Source of the DNA: Clostridium sp.
GTDB taxonomy: Bacteria; Bacillota; Clostridia; Oscillospirales; Acutalibacteraceae
Length of the DNA stretch: 64,000 nt
Assembly (NCBI GenBank): GCA_023663865.1
Contig: JAMPGU010000002.1
Coordinates: forward strand, 62,001 to 126,000
Direction: 5' to 3'
Shown: positions 27,685-36,470 of the stretch, one piece after another
Layout: every line of letters begins with the position of its first letter
How positions within the stretch are numbered: position 1 is the stretch's first letter
Made by a program: the position numbers and the translations under genes
The notes under the pieces: generated by a model
Told to the model about the DNA's origin: nothing
The model's database searches: none
What the model saw: the letters and a program-made list of their open reading frames with translations, nothing else

Positions 27685-29148
27685 ATGAACGAATTTGACA
27701 ACAACAATAACAGTGATAACAATCAATCCCGACCTGATTATTATCAGCCAACAAGCGGCAGCACCTATTACACACCGCCTCAAAATGAAAATGCACAAAC
27801 GAACGAGTCGACCTATCATTATTCTTATGCACAGCAAAATAACAATTCAGGATATCAGGCTGACCCTTCGTCATACTATCAAAGCAGCAATTATTCAGAA
27901 AACAATGCATCAGGAGACGGCAAGCCCCCTAAGAAAAGCAAGGCTGCAATCGCAATTGTAATTATACTTGCTGTATGCTTGATTGTTGCAGTTGTGGCTA
28001 TTGTTCTTGATACCAAGGGACTGATTGGCTCATCAAATTCAGATACAAATAATTCCACCAGCCAATCTCAGGACGCCAGTGACACCAAGCTGAGCGACAG
28101 TGAAGATGTTCCGATGAAAAACAGTGATAACACCTATACCGTAGCAGGTGTTGCTGCAAATTCCATGGATTCCTGCGTAGGTATTTCCGTTTATAAACAG
28201 CAGGACAGCTCCTATTACTATTTTTATGGGTATGGCAGCAACAATGACAACAGCGATGAACCTACCAAATCAGGCGAAGGCTCAGGCGTATTAATGAGCG
28301 AGCAAAACGGTAAAACCTATATTATTACCTGTGCGCATGTTATTAGTGACGGAGACAGCTTTAAGGTAACACTGAATGACGATACCGAGTACGATGCGCA
28401 AATGGTAGGCTTTGACAGCCAGACTGATATCGGCGTACTGTCTATAGATAAAACAGGCTTAAAGGTTGCTGACTTTGCCAACAGCTCCCAGTTGGTCGTT
28501 GGCGAGCAGGTAGTTGCTATCGGATGCCCCGGCGGACTTGAATTTAAAAACTCCGTTACAAGCGGATATATTTCTGCTCTGGATAGACCTGTAGCCTCCT
28601 CTATCGGCTACAACACCGAATGCATTCAGACAGATACTGCAATTAATCCCGGCAACAGCGGCGGCGCATTATTTAATATGCAGGGTCAGGTTATAGGCAT
28701 TAACTCCTCAAAAATTGCATCAACAGAGTATGAGGGTATGGGCTTTGCTGTTCCGTCCTCTACCGCAATTGCAACTGCCAACAGCTTAATCAAGGTTGGT
28801 TATGTAGAAGGTCGTGCAAAAATCGGCATCACCTATAATCAAATTTCCAGTTTCAACAACGCAAACACCATTATTAATGCACTTGCTGAAAAGGGCTATA
28901 AGGACGCTGCAGGCACAATGGTAATCAATGAGGTTACGGACAACTCAGACCTCAAGGAAAAGGGCATTCAGCAGTATGATATGATTGTTGCGGTTAATGG
29001 TGAAACCTTAACCTCTATTGATGTAATGACATCCACACTGTCTAAATCAAAGCCGGGTGATAAGGTTACACTCACAATTGCCAGAATTGAAAACAACGAC
29101 ATTAATATAAAAGAAGTTGAATGTACTTTGATTGAGTCAAAGGATTAA
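27685..29148 (+). CDS. HtrA/DegP-type serine protease with PDZ domain
   Basis: A 487-residue membrane-anchored protease for quality control of envelope proteins. It has an N-terminal cytoplasmic tail rich in Asn, Gln and Tyr (1-80), one membrane helix (about 86-107), a trypsin-like domain with triad His218 (TCAHV), Asp248 (TDIGV) and Ser325 (NPGNSGG), and a C-terminal PDZ domain (about 385-485). The low-complexity cytoplasmic tail is typical of Gram-positive HtrA. Expressed with the two-component system. GAGAAG precedes the start. Confidence 0.95.
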   Translation: MNEFDNNNNSDNNQSRPDYYQPTSGSTYYTPPQNENAQTNESTYHYSYAQQNNNSGYQADPSSYYQSSNYSENNASGDGKPPKKSKAAIAIVIILAVCLIVAVVAIVLDTKGLIGSSNSDTNNSTSQSQDASDTKLSDSEDVPMKNSDNTYTVAGVAANSMDSCVGISVYKQQDSSYYYFYGYGSNNDNSDEPTKSGEGSGVLMSEQNGKTYIITCAHVISDGDSFKVTLNDDTEYDAQMVGFDSQTDIGVLSIDKTGLKVADFANSSQLVVGEQVVAIGCPGGLEFKNSVTSGYISALDRPVASSIGYNTECIQTDTAINPGNSGGALFNMQGQVIGINSSKIASTEYEGMGFAVPSSTAIATANSLIKVGYVEGRAKIGITYNQISSFNNANTIINALAEKGYKDAAGTMVINEVTDNSDLKEKGIQQYDMIVAVNGETLTSIDVMTSTLSKSKPGDKVTLTIARIENNDINIKEVECTLIESKD

Positions 29149-29162
29149 CAGAATAAAAAGCA

Positions 29163-29201
29163 AACCCGATATAAGTTCAACAAGACTTATATCGGGTTTT
29201 A
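29163..29201 (+). terminator. Terminator of the two-component/htrA operon
   Basis: AACCCGATATAAGT and ACTTATATCGGGTT form a 14-bp stem with T residues following, 14 bases after the htrA stop. Confidence 0.9.
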
Positions 29202-29216
29202 TTAATCATAAAAATA

Positions 29217-29245
29217 ATTCCGAGATACAAACTGCATCTCGGAAT
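29217..29245 (-). terminator. Terminator of the DUF975-like gene
   Basis: ATTCCGAGAT and ATCTCGGAAT form a 10-bp stem with a 9-nt loop, just after the minus-strand stop at 29251 and followed by a T-rich run in that direction. Confidence 0.85.
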
Positions 29246-29250
29246 ATTTT

Positions 29251-30447
29251 TTATAAAGTATTATTATCGGAATTTTCTGTCTGCTCTGCAGGCTTTTCAT
29301 TCACGGAATTATCCTGACCGGCTGAATAATCATTTTCATTCGTATTCACCTGATAGGAAAAGTCCGTTTCATTTGATTGGTTATATGCCTGCTGCGGCTG
29401 CTCCGCAGTAGGTGCTGCATTATACACATTCGCATTCCCTTGCGCCTGCGGGTTGTAGTAATAATGATTTGTATCTGAACCGGCATTATAATTTGCATAA
29501 CTATAATAGTTATTGCCGTTATCATTACCAAATTGTGAAGCATTCTGCTGTCTGTAAGCATCCGCTCTGTCATTATAGGAAAGGAAATCCGCTTCGGTAA
29601 TTCTGCCCTCCTGCAAGGCTCTCAAACGGAAATTTTCGTAATATAAGGCTTTCGTTGTATAAACATAAGGTGCAACATAAATACTTGCCAGACCCAATGT
29701 AACTATACACAGCAAATACCATCCGATAAAGCTAAGCTCAAGAACAAACAGCTCTGTGCGATTGCCCTTTACCATCTTTTTGGAAAGCTGCATTGCCTCG
29801 TTAAAATTCATATTCGGATTATCCGACAAAATCTCATAGGTGAAATATGTGCTAAGCCAATAAATTACACCGGGAACGATAAGCAGAATTGCAAGCAGTC
29901 CCGAAAACAGGCTTCTCAAAAATACAGCGGCAAGCTTTTTAAAATAGTTCTCATTGAAAGCATTTTTAAACAGCGCTCCCAGCTCATTTCCAAGCTGAAA
30001 AGCCTCTTCCCTATTGCGTCGAACCAATGACAAAAACATACCTGCCATTGTTACCAGCAGCGGCATAAAGACGATATTGACAAGTGTTAAGCTGCCAAAA
30101 ATATTTCCTGTACGTGTAATCATCATATTTGAAGTATTTGATACAGGAACAATCTCCGCCTTACTGTCTGCTGCGTCGAACTCAAAATTCTCTATAGGAT
30201 TATCGTAGTCAAAGTCAAATCCATCGTCAAAATTTTCTCCGAAATAATCGTCAAAATCATAATCGCTGCTTCTGCTGAAAGAATGACTGTTCTTTATATT
30301 GTTGGAAATTGTATTGATATTTCCCACAACTGACGAACCACGTGTTAATGCACCAACAATCAAAACAACCAAAAACAAAGGAAATACTTTTCCTCTTATT
30401 ATTTCTTTTGCTTGGAGCTTAACGACACCTCTGTTAATATTATTCAT
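29251..30447 (-). CDS. DUF975-family integral membrane protein
   Basis: A 398-residue protein. One helix near the N-terminus (about 20-38) is followed by an acidic, Asp- and Phe-rich extracytoplasmic stretch (about 60-100), then four helices (about 120-275) with the DUF975 pattern SLIGWYLL-like FIGWYLLCIVTLGLASIYVAPY and TKALYYE. The C-terminal 110 residues are a hydrophilic tail rich in Asn, Gln, Tyr and Ala. Function is unknown. The compositionally similar tail of the neighbouring HtrA is notable. Near but not overlapping glyS. Confidence 0.75.
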   Translation of the reverse strand: MNNINRGVVKLQAKEIIRGKVFPLFLVVLIVGALTRGSSVVGNINTISNNIKNSHSFSRSSDYDFDDYFGENFDDGFDFDYDNPIENFEFDAADSKAEIVPVSNTSNMMITRTGNIFGSLTLVNIVFMPLLVTMAGMFLSLVRRNREEAFQLGNELGALFKNAFNENYFKKLAAVFLRSLFSGLLAILLIVPGVIYWLSTYFTYEILSDNPNMNFNEAMQLSKKMVKGNRTELFVLELSFIGWYLLCIVTLGLASIYVAPYVYTTKALYYENFRLRALQEGRITEADFLSYNDRADAYRQQNASQFGNDNGNNYYSYANYNAGSDTNHYYYNPQAQGNANVYNAAPTAEQPQQAYNQSNETDFSYQVNTNENDYSAGQDNSVNEKPAEQTENSDNNTL

Positions 30448-30461
30448 ATCTATCTCTTTCC

Positions 30462-31844
30462 CTAGAACTCAAGCTTAGCCTCAATAAATGCTGCAAGCTC
30501 ACTGATCGGTAATCTTACCTGCTCCATAGTATCACGGTCACGAACGGTTACACAGCCATCCTCTTCAGAATCAAAGTCATAGGTAATGCAGTATGGTGTA
30601 CCAATTTCGTCCTGACGGCGATATCTCTTTCCGATAGAGCCTGCATCATCAAAATCAATATTAAACTTCTTTGAAAGTGCAGAGAACACCTCTAATGCCT
30701 GCTCACTCAGCTTCTTAGACAATGGAAGCACAGCAGCCTTGAACGGTGCAAGAACAGGATGGAAATGCATAACCACTCTTGTGTCATTCTTTTCAGCATC
30801 AATCACTTCCTCATCATATGCTTCAGTAAGCATAGCAAGGAATAAACGCTCAACACCGAGAGAAGGCTCAATTACATATGGAATATATCTTTCATTATTT
30901 ACCTGATCTACATATTCAAGATTTTTTCCGCTTGTGTTAATATGCTGTGTTAAATCATAATCTGTTCTGTCTGCTACACCCCAAAGCTCGCCCCAGCCAA
31001 ATGGGAAATTATACTCAAAGTCTGTTGTAGCCTTTGAATAGAAGCAAAGCTCCTCAGGGTCGTGGTCACGCAGTCTTAAATTCTCTTCCTTAATGCCGAG
31101 AGAATACAGCCAGTCACGGCAGAAGCTTCTCCAGTAATCAAACCACTCCAGGTCTGTACCCGGCTTACAGAAGAACTCCAGCTCCATCTGCTCAAATTCA
31201 CGAACTCTGAATATGAACTTACCCGGTGTAATTTCGTTTCTGAAGGATTTACCAATCTGTGCAACACCAAATGGAATTTTCTTTCTTGTTGTTCTCTGTA
31301 CATTTGCAAAGTTTACAAAAATACCCTGTGCGGTTTCCGGACGCAGATAAATCTCATCCTTTGCGTCCTCTGTTACACCCTGGAAGGTTTTAAACATCAG
31401 GTTAAACTGACGGATATCCGTAAAGTTGTTTGCACCGCAATTCGGGCAGGGAATATTGTGCTCCTTGATGTATGCAGCCATTTCCTCATTGGACCAGCCG
31501 GCAACATTTGTACCATCAAAATTCTCAATCAGGTCATCTGCTCTGTGTCTTGTTTTACAGTCACAGCAGTCCATAAGCGGATCAGAGAAACCGCCGAGAT
31601 GACCGGAAGCAACCCAAGTCTGCGGGTTCATAAGAATGGCACTGTCAAGACCGACATTATATGGATTTTCCTGAATGAATTTCTTTCTCCAGGCTTTTTT
31701 AATATTTTCTTTCAGTTCAACACCGAGGGGACCGTAATCCCAAGTATTTGCAAGGCCGCCGTAAATCTCTGAGCCTGCATAAACAAAGCCTCTGCCTTTT
31801 GATAAAGCAACCAGCTTATCAAGTGTTTTTTCCGAATTAAGCAT
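30462..31844 (-). CDS. glyS: Glycyl-tRNA synthetase, single-chain type
   Basis: A 460-residue class II synthetase of the homodimeric (eukaryote/archaea-like, glyQS) type. Visible are [15 protein letters not shown], motif 2 ([14 protein letters not shown]) and motif 3 ([14 protein letters not shown]), and a C-terminal anticodon-binding domain. It charges tRNA-Gly. GTGGAGG precedes the ATG. No T-box leader is evident in the 150 bases upstream. Confidence 0.97.
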   Translation of the reverse strand: MLNSEKTLDKLVALSKGRGFVYAGSEIYGGLANTWDYGPLGVELKENIKKAWRKKFIQENPYNVGLDSAILMNPQTWVASGHLGGFSDPLMDCCDCKTRHRADDLIENFDGTNVAGWSNEEMAAYIKEHNIPCPNCGANNFTDIRQFNLMFKTFQGVTEDAKDEIYLRPETAQGIFVNFANVQRTTRKKIPFGVAQIGKSFRNEITPGKFIFRVREFEQMELEFFCKPGTDLEWFDYWRSFCRDWLYSLGIKEENLRLRDHDPEELCFYSKATTDFEYNFPFGWGELWGVADRTDYDLTQHINTSGKNLEYVDQVNNERYIPYVIEPSLGVERLFLAMLTEAYDEEVIDAEKNDTRVVMHFHPVLAPFKAAVLPLSKKLSEQALEVFSALSKKFNIDFDDAGSIGKRYRRQDEIGTPYCITYDFDSEEDGCVTVRDRDTMEQVRLPISELAAFIEAKLEF

Positions 31845-32004
31845 AAATCTATACCTCCACTAAAATAGCACGTATTTGTAATAACACATATTTATTATAT
31901 TTTACTATTTTTTATACAATAAGTCAATAAAAAGCCATTGATTCGAAGTGCTAAACCAATAAATATGACTAAAAAAATTTGTAAAAAAGGAAGGGTCATA
32001 AAAA

Positions 32005-32040
32005 AATAAGCAATCACTGTAATTGCAGTGACTGCTTATT
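32005..32040 (-). terminator. Terminator of the 3D/G5 protein gene
   Basis: AATAAGCA-a-TCACTG pairs with CAGTGA-c-TGCTTATT. On the minus strand seven T residues follow, 11 bases after the stop at 32052. Confidence 0.9.
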
Positions 32041-32051
32041 CTATATATTCA

Positions 32052-33296
32052 TTACCATCCAAGTCTCACGATTTCGATTGAGCAGGAGCCTGTTCCGTAT
32101 CGGTAGCAAGCAGCGTGACCCTCAGGTGTAAAAATGTCAATTCTGCCTACTGTTGAAAGTCCTGAGCCGCCGCGGTCTACTACTGTATAATTGGTACCAT
32201 CAACACTGATAACTGAACCGAGAGGCAGCCAGTTACAAGCGATATAATATGGATTTTCCATACCATTGGAAATCTTCTTGCCGCTAGAGGTAATACCTCT
32301 TGAATTACCATTGCAGGTGGCACAAGCACAATAGTGGGTGTATCGTCCCTTAATTTTTTGTCCAACCTCATAACCGTTCTTTGATTTAACGCCGTTAGAC
32401 TTAACAGACGATTTCGATGACTTCTCGGTCTTTTTGGTTCCTACCTTAATAATCTCAGTTACAGGTGCCTTAACAGTTTTACGAGAAAGCTCGGTTTTGC
32501 TCTCTTCTTTACCATTCACATACTTTACCTGATAGGTAATCTCGTCTTCACCCTTAACGCCCTTTACTGCAACCTTTGTTGTTCCCTGAGTCATTGATGA
32601 ATCATTTTCTTTTTTGGTTTTAAATGCAACGCTTTTCTTTTCAGTCTCCGTTTTATACGTAACACGGTAAACTGTAACCTTCATATCAGCTTTAAGGTCT
32701 GTGTCCGCTGATGGCTTAACATAGTCATCCTTACCAAGTGTTATCTGTGCAAGAGCAAGCAAATCCTTAACCGTACCCTTGTTGATAGCATGCTTCGTTG
32801 TTTTTCCATCTGCAGTAACAGATACTGACTTTGCTGATTGGACAGCTATTACCATACCATCCTGAATTACATCATCCGGAGAATAATTCATATCTGAATT
32901 ATCATCCACACTGATACCAAGCTCAAGAAGTGCAGCATCAACTGTGTCTCCGTAAACAGAGTAGTTGTTGATTACGCCGTCAAACTCGATATTGATGTTC
33001 TTTTGTCTGTCTACCTTGATAACGCCGCCCTCACCTGATGTGAAAGCACTGATATCAAGTTTGTCACTGTTTGCTAAGGTAATGTTAGCCTGTGACAGGA
33101 TTTCGATTGGTTCCGTCTCATTTGTTGTAATTACAAAGCTATCGTTATCGACCTGAATTTCAACATTGTATTGAGCAACAAGTCCAGCGAATGCGCTTGT
33201 AGCAAAAACGCCGATTGCAACGATAAATGCAACTACTGCTATCAGAACTGCACGGCTCAAGCCCTTCAGCCCTTCAGCTTTTGATTGGTTTATCAT
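32052..33296 (-). CDS. Cell-wall protein with DUF348, G5 and 3D domains
   Basis: A 414-residue secreted or anchored protein related to B. subtilis YabE and to resuscitation-promoting factors. It has an N-terminal helix (about 16-38), two ubiquitin-like DUF348 domains (about 100-210), a G5 domain (about 213-290), a Ser/Lys linker, and a C-terminal 3D domain (about 315-414) with GRIDIF and acidic residues typical of MltA-like lytic transglycosylases. It probably cleaves peptidoglycan during growth. It has its own consensus promoter and a 130-nt structured leader. Confidence 0.92.
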   Translation of the reverse strand: MINQSKAEGLKGLSRAVLIAVVAFIVAIGVFATSAFAGLVAQYNVEIQVDNDSFVITTNETEPIEILSQANITLANSDKLDISAFTSGEGGVIKVDRQKNINIEFDGVINNYSVYGDTVDAALLELGISVDDNSDMNYSPDDVIQDGMVIAVQSAKSVSVTADGKTTKHAINKGTVKDLLALAQITLGKDDYVKPSADTDLKADMKVTVYRVTYKTETEKKSVAFKTKKENDSSMTQGTTKVAVKGVKGEDEITYQVKYVNGKEESKTELSRKTVKAPVTEIIKVGTKKTEKSSKSSVKSNGVKSKNGYEVGQKIKGRYTHYCACATCNGNSRGITSSGKKISNGMENPYYIACNWLPLGSVISVDGTNYTVVDRGGSGLSTVGRIDIFTPEGHAACYRYGTGSCSIEIVRLGW

Positions 33297-33426
33297 CTTA
33301 ATCTCCTTTTGTTCTTCGGAAATATTAGGCTCTTCAGTGTTATTGTTTTAATTCCTAATATCAGTGGATTGAACCACCAAACAGAAAGTAAATTTTTCCG
33401 CTTTACCGTTATTATTTCCCCGAGCG
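33297..33426 (-). promoter_or_regulatory. Structured 5' leader of the 3D/G5 wall gene
   Basis: The promoter places the mRNA start near 33426, leaving about 130 nt before the ATG. The leader holds a 9-bp hairpin (ATATTAGG/CCTAATAT), a small GTGG-TTCAAT-CCAC hairpin and a possible long-range GGAAATA/TATTTCC pairing. Genes for 3D-domain wall hydrolases are frequent targets of c-di-AMP riboswitches, but the conserved core of that class was not found, so the identity is open. Confidence 0.45.
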
Positions 33427-33432
33427 TTTGAC

Positions 33433-33461
33433 ATTATAGTCACAAATGCATAAGTTGTCAA
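33433..33461 (-). promoter_or_regulatory. Promoter of the 3D/G5 wall gene
   Basis: A perfect consensus on the minus strand: TTGACA (33456-33461), 17-nt spacer, TATAAT (33433-33438). Confidence 0.85.
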
Positions 33462-33755
33462 CAATTTCAAGTTGTTGTTTTTGTGCACATTGCACAATCA
33501 AAAAATTTTAACTTGATAAATTCATTCTATTCAAAACAACATCTTGTGGTTATAAAGTTTAACGCATTAAAGCGTGATTGAAAATTTTTGTTAAAACCTT
33601 AGAAATCTTTGCAAAAAAATTTAAAAATTGTAACCTTTTTTTAACTTAAAAAAATTCAGCACTATATATTGTGTAACTTTTGCCATTTTTCAATATTTTG
33701 ACACCATATGTATAAACGAGAAAATTACAAGTTTGTTTTATTTTTTTACACAAAA
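33462..33755. other. AT-rich intergenic stretch without a recognised gene
   Basis: Almost 300 bases upstream of the 3D/G5 promoter are very AT-rich with many A and T runs. No coding region or strong hairpin was recognised. Curved DNA upstream of the promoter is possible. Confidence 0.5.
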
Positions 33756-33789
33756 AAACTGCACCTCAGCTAAAGCCGAGGTGCAGTTT
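33756..33789 (-). terminator. Terminator of the 34-36 kb membrane-protein operon
   Basis: AAACTGCACCTC and GAGGTGCAGTTT form a 12-bp stem with a 10-nt loop. Seven T residues follow on the minus strand, about 95 bases after the stop at 33883. Confidence 0.9.
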
Positions 33790-33882
33790 CAACCACTATT
33801 TTGTTTTGATACTGTTTTAATTAATTTATTTATAAATAATATATTATTATATATTAATATATTTAAAACTATTATATACTGC

Positions 33883-34707
33883 TCACTTTTTTGATCTGCG
33901 GTAAGCAGATTTCTTCACAATCAGCCTGTATGACTCATAGACAGACAATGCAGTCATAACCACGCCGACAAGAATGAATAGAAAACACATAACGCCAATG
34001 GCCTTATCAAGTGCCGTTCCATAAACCACAGGAGCAATTTCTACATTTTTCAGAATGATAAATTTCCCTGCCAGACCGACTATAATGCAAGTAATTCCGG
34101 CAGCAGTGATTGCACTTGAAAAGTACCTTAACGATTTCTTTTTATCATTAAACAAAAACAGAATAACAAGGGTTGCAGCAAGAATCATAACAAGACCATT
34201 TGAGGATACCTTTGCTGCATCTTCATTGATAGAAGATACAAAATCCTTTAAGGCATCGGCATTTTGTATGCCATAGCTTTCGGCATAGATTTCCGCTGCC
34301 TTGACAGCAGTATTATGCACTGCAGCCTCATCAAATTTTATTTCGTTGCCAACCAGATATTCCTTGCAAAGCTCTTCGTATGCCTGAATTCTTTCATTTA
34401 AATAAAGAGACGTATCCGAATTGCTGAAAAATCTGTCAACAGCATTTTCATTATTATTGACCATACCCTCAGCACGCTCAAATACATTAACAGGAATGTT
34501 GCTGTTATCTGCCAGCACTGCAATTCTGTCGCTGTATACTTTATCACAATATTCATTTACGTCTGAAGCGTTGAAGAATAAGCTCATATAACCATTGCTG
34601 CATACTATATTCACAAGAACACTGCCCACAAATAAGCTGGCTCCCGCAGCAATAATGAGGGAAAGAAAAAAGCAGAGAATATTTCTTGAACCAATATGCT
34701 TAAACAT
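33883..34707 (-). CDS. Uncharacterised four-helix membrane protein
   Basis: A 274-residue protein not recognised as a named family. One helix at 10-32 is followed by an extracytoplasmic helical region of about 130 residues and then three helices (about 172-190, 197-215, 232-252), ending in a basic cytoplasmic tail. It lies 10 bases after the sortase-like gene and is the last gene of a three-gene minus-strand operon. Function unknown; the layout suggests a membrane complex with the sortase-like protein. Confidence 0.65.
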   Translation of the reverse strand: MFKHIGSRNILCFFLSLIIAAGASLFVGSVLVNIVCSNGYMSLFFNASDVNEYCDKVYSDRIAVLADNSNIPVNVFERAEGMVNNNENAVDRFFSNSDTSLYLNERIQAYEELCKEYLVGNEIKFDEAAVHNTAVKAAEIYAESYGIQNADALKDFVSSINEDAAKVSSNGLVMILAATLVILFLFNDKKKSLRYFSSAITAAGITCIIVGLAGKFIILKNVEIAPVVYGTALDKAIGVMCFLFILVGVVMTALSVYESYRLIVKKSAYRRSKK

Positions 34708-34717
34708 AAATATCCCC

Positions 34718-35371
34718 CTATTCTACAACGATATCACCGCCGGTCATCTCACAGACAACCGCCAGATATTTATTGCTGATTCCTACTTTATCACCAGCAT
34801 CTGTAAAAATAACCAGTCCTCTGCCAATTCCGTCCCCTGCCTTGGAGAGTGCCTGACGGCTATTGACAACCGTCTTGTCAACAACTTTGTATTTGTATAC
34901 GCCTTTGCTGCCGTTTTTCTTGCTGTAAAAGCATTGAATATCAAATTCATCATTTTTATCAATAGCTTTCACTGCAGCTGCATCAGCCTTACCGTAGCAC
35001 AAATATACTGTTCCGCTTTCGCCGAACAGCACACTGTCTTGAAGCATATTCAATTTGCCTGTCCCGCTGACATCATTGCCGTTAAAAAGAATATCCATAC
35101 TGCCTGTGCCAAGCTTAGCCTGTCCAATAATATTACCGTCAGCCGGCTTCGGCAGCTCAGATTTTCGGATATTTTCAGAAGAAACAACAATATTATCAAT
35201 AGCCTCCGGCTCCTGAACATCATATTCCGAAAAGGCAATTGCTTTGTCAGAAAAAGACAGTCCCTTTTCCATCTCACAGTATATAATTATATAAACTGCA
35301 GAAATAACAACGGCTGCAATAAGAGGAATGACAATGCCTCTTACTATAAATTTTTTCTTTTTAGTTTCCAT
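34718..35371 (-). CDS. Membrane-anchored sortase-fold-like protein lacking catalytic residues
   Basis: A 217-residue protein with a basic N-terminus, one helix (about 9-29) and an extracytoplasmic domain. The order of segments resembles class B/D-type sortases: IIGQAKLGTGSMDI, then FGESGTVYLCYGKA, then KNDEFDIQ, then VYKYKVVDKTVV, then RGLVIFTDAGDKVG. Where sortases have the catalytic histidine and the TLxTC cysteine, this protein has Tyr/Gly and an aspartate (IFTD). If the match is right it is a non-catalytic sortase homologue. Weak resemblance; a beta-barrel of another family is possible. Confidence 0.5.
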   Translation of the reverse strand: METKKKKFIVRGIVIPLIAAVVISAVYIIIYCEMEKGLSFSDKAIAFSEYDVQEPEAIDNIVVSSENIRKSELPKPADGNIIGQAKLGTGSMDILFNGNDVSGTGKLNMLQDSVLFGESGTVYLCYGKADAAAVKAIDKNDEFDIQCFYSKKNGSKGVYKYKVVDKTVVNSRQALSKAGDGIGRGLVIFTDAGDKVGISNKYLAVVCEMTGGDIVVE

Positions 35372-35376
35372 AACAT

Positions 35377-36219
35377 TTATCTGTTTTGTGATTGTAACGC
35401 ATTCTCCATAAAGCTGTTCTTTTTCTTTTTCGGCTTATATGCAGGAGGATTAGCGAGCTTTTTGGTCAGTCTGCTGTTTTTCTTTGTCAGCTTATTGATT
35501 TCGTGTACAGGGCCTGACATATAATCTGACATATACTGATCGGCAACCTCCATCATTTTCGGATCATTTTTCATTTCACCGAGAATGGTAACACCGATAA
35601 TATCCTGGACTTCATTTGTTCCGTCCTCATAAACCTCGTTGAGCATTTTAAACAGCTTTTTAACATCCGGCTCACTTCCGTTAGAAATGACCTCCATAAC
35701 CTTTGCGGTTCCGAATTCCTGAAAGAATGTTTCCGGAAGGAACTCGCCGTACTTAGCAATATTTCTTTTGATTTCATCCTTGCATTCAGGATAAAGTGTT
35801 CCGAAACGATTTGCAAGAGAATCCACGTCATAGCTGATATTGCCGTTCTTTGCCTTTGTTCTTGAAACAGCCTTCGGCATCTTAACCTTGTCTAAATCAA
35901 CCTTTTTTCTGGATTTAAACAAGGAGGTCAGCTCGTCCCTGATTTCGTTTGCAAGAGATTTTGCATCCCTGTCACCATAAGTCTCCAAATCAAACAAAGA
36001 GCGTGAAATGGTATTGAATTCAGGCTCAGCCGACTCGGTATCATATGCACACTCAAATGCCATAATCTGCGTATTGCTGTCAAAGGTAACACGATAAATG
36101 CCCTTGTCGCCTGAAAATACAATAGCTGCATCCTCATGGCTCTTTAATGAAAATCCTAACTCTTCATTAATCTGTTCCAGATTTTTTTCAACAATTCTGA
36201 AAACCTCGCTAATTTCCAT
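35377..36219 (-). CDS. Uncharacterised cytoplasmic protein
   Basis: A 280-residue protein without a recognised family. An N-terminal alpha/beta region (1-120, with GDKGIYRVTFDSNTQ) is followed by a helical middle (about 135-245) and a very basic tail (LTKKNSRLTKKLANPPAYKPKKKKNS is the theme) that could bind nucleic acid or membrane. The start at 36219 has AGGAG 8 nt upstream; the open frame reaches 36237 without one. First gene of the operon with the two membrane proteins downstream. Confidence 0.65.
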   Translation of the reverse strand: MEISEVFRIVEKNLEQINEELGFSLKSHEDAAIVFSGDKGIYRVTFDSNTQIMAFECAYDTESAEPEFNTISRSLFDLETYGDRDAKSLANEIRDELTSLFKSRKKVDLDKVKMPKAVSRTKAKNGNISYDVDSLANRFGTLYPECKDEIKRNIAKYGEFLPETFFQEFGTAKVMEVISNGSEPDVKKLFKMLNEVYEDGTNEVQDIIGVTILGEMKNDPKMMEVADQYMSDYMSGPVHEINKLTKKNSRLTKKLANPPAYKPKKKKNSFMENALQSQNR

Positions 36220-36470
36220 ATCCTTAACTCCTATCAAGATTATATATTCGATTTATAAATTTACAATATAAATAAACAACATAGCTTACAAAAATACTGT
36301 TCCCGCCGGCACGGCATCTGCCATGTTTGTAAAATTAATCTATTGTATTATAACATCACCCGCCTCGTTTGTCACTAATTTTTATATATTATTTTATATT
36401 TTATTATATTGATTATTACTTAATGGTGTGGTACAATAATATGACTAATTATAGAAAGCGGGACTTTCTT

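Noticed and set aside
31845-32004. T-box leader for glyS
   Set aside because: Only about 160 bases lie upstream and no T-box sequence or specifier stem was seen.
33380-33400. tRNA T-arm like GGTTCAATCC
   Set aside because: The flanking bases do not form a 5-bp T stem and no acceptor or anticodon stem exists.
33297-33430. Canonical ydaO-type c-di-AMP riboswitch
   Set aside because: Several short motifs look alike, but the conserved 3' core of that class is absent; reported only as a structured leader.
34595-35524. 309-codon plus-strand open frame opposite the sortase-like operon
   Set aside because: Composition rich in Cys, Phe, Ile and Asn as expected of an antisense shadow; the minus-strand genes have sites, spacing and domains.
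36369-36470. Longer N-terminus for Ddl
   Set aside because: The 34 extra residues do not belong to the family, whose N-terminus starts at the later ATG.
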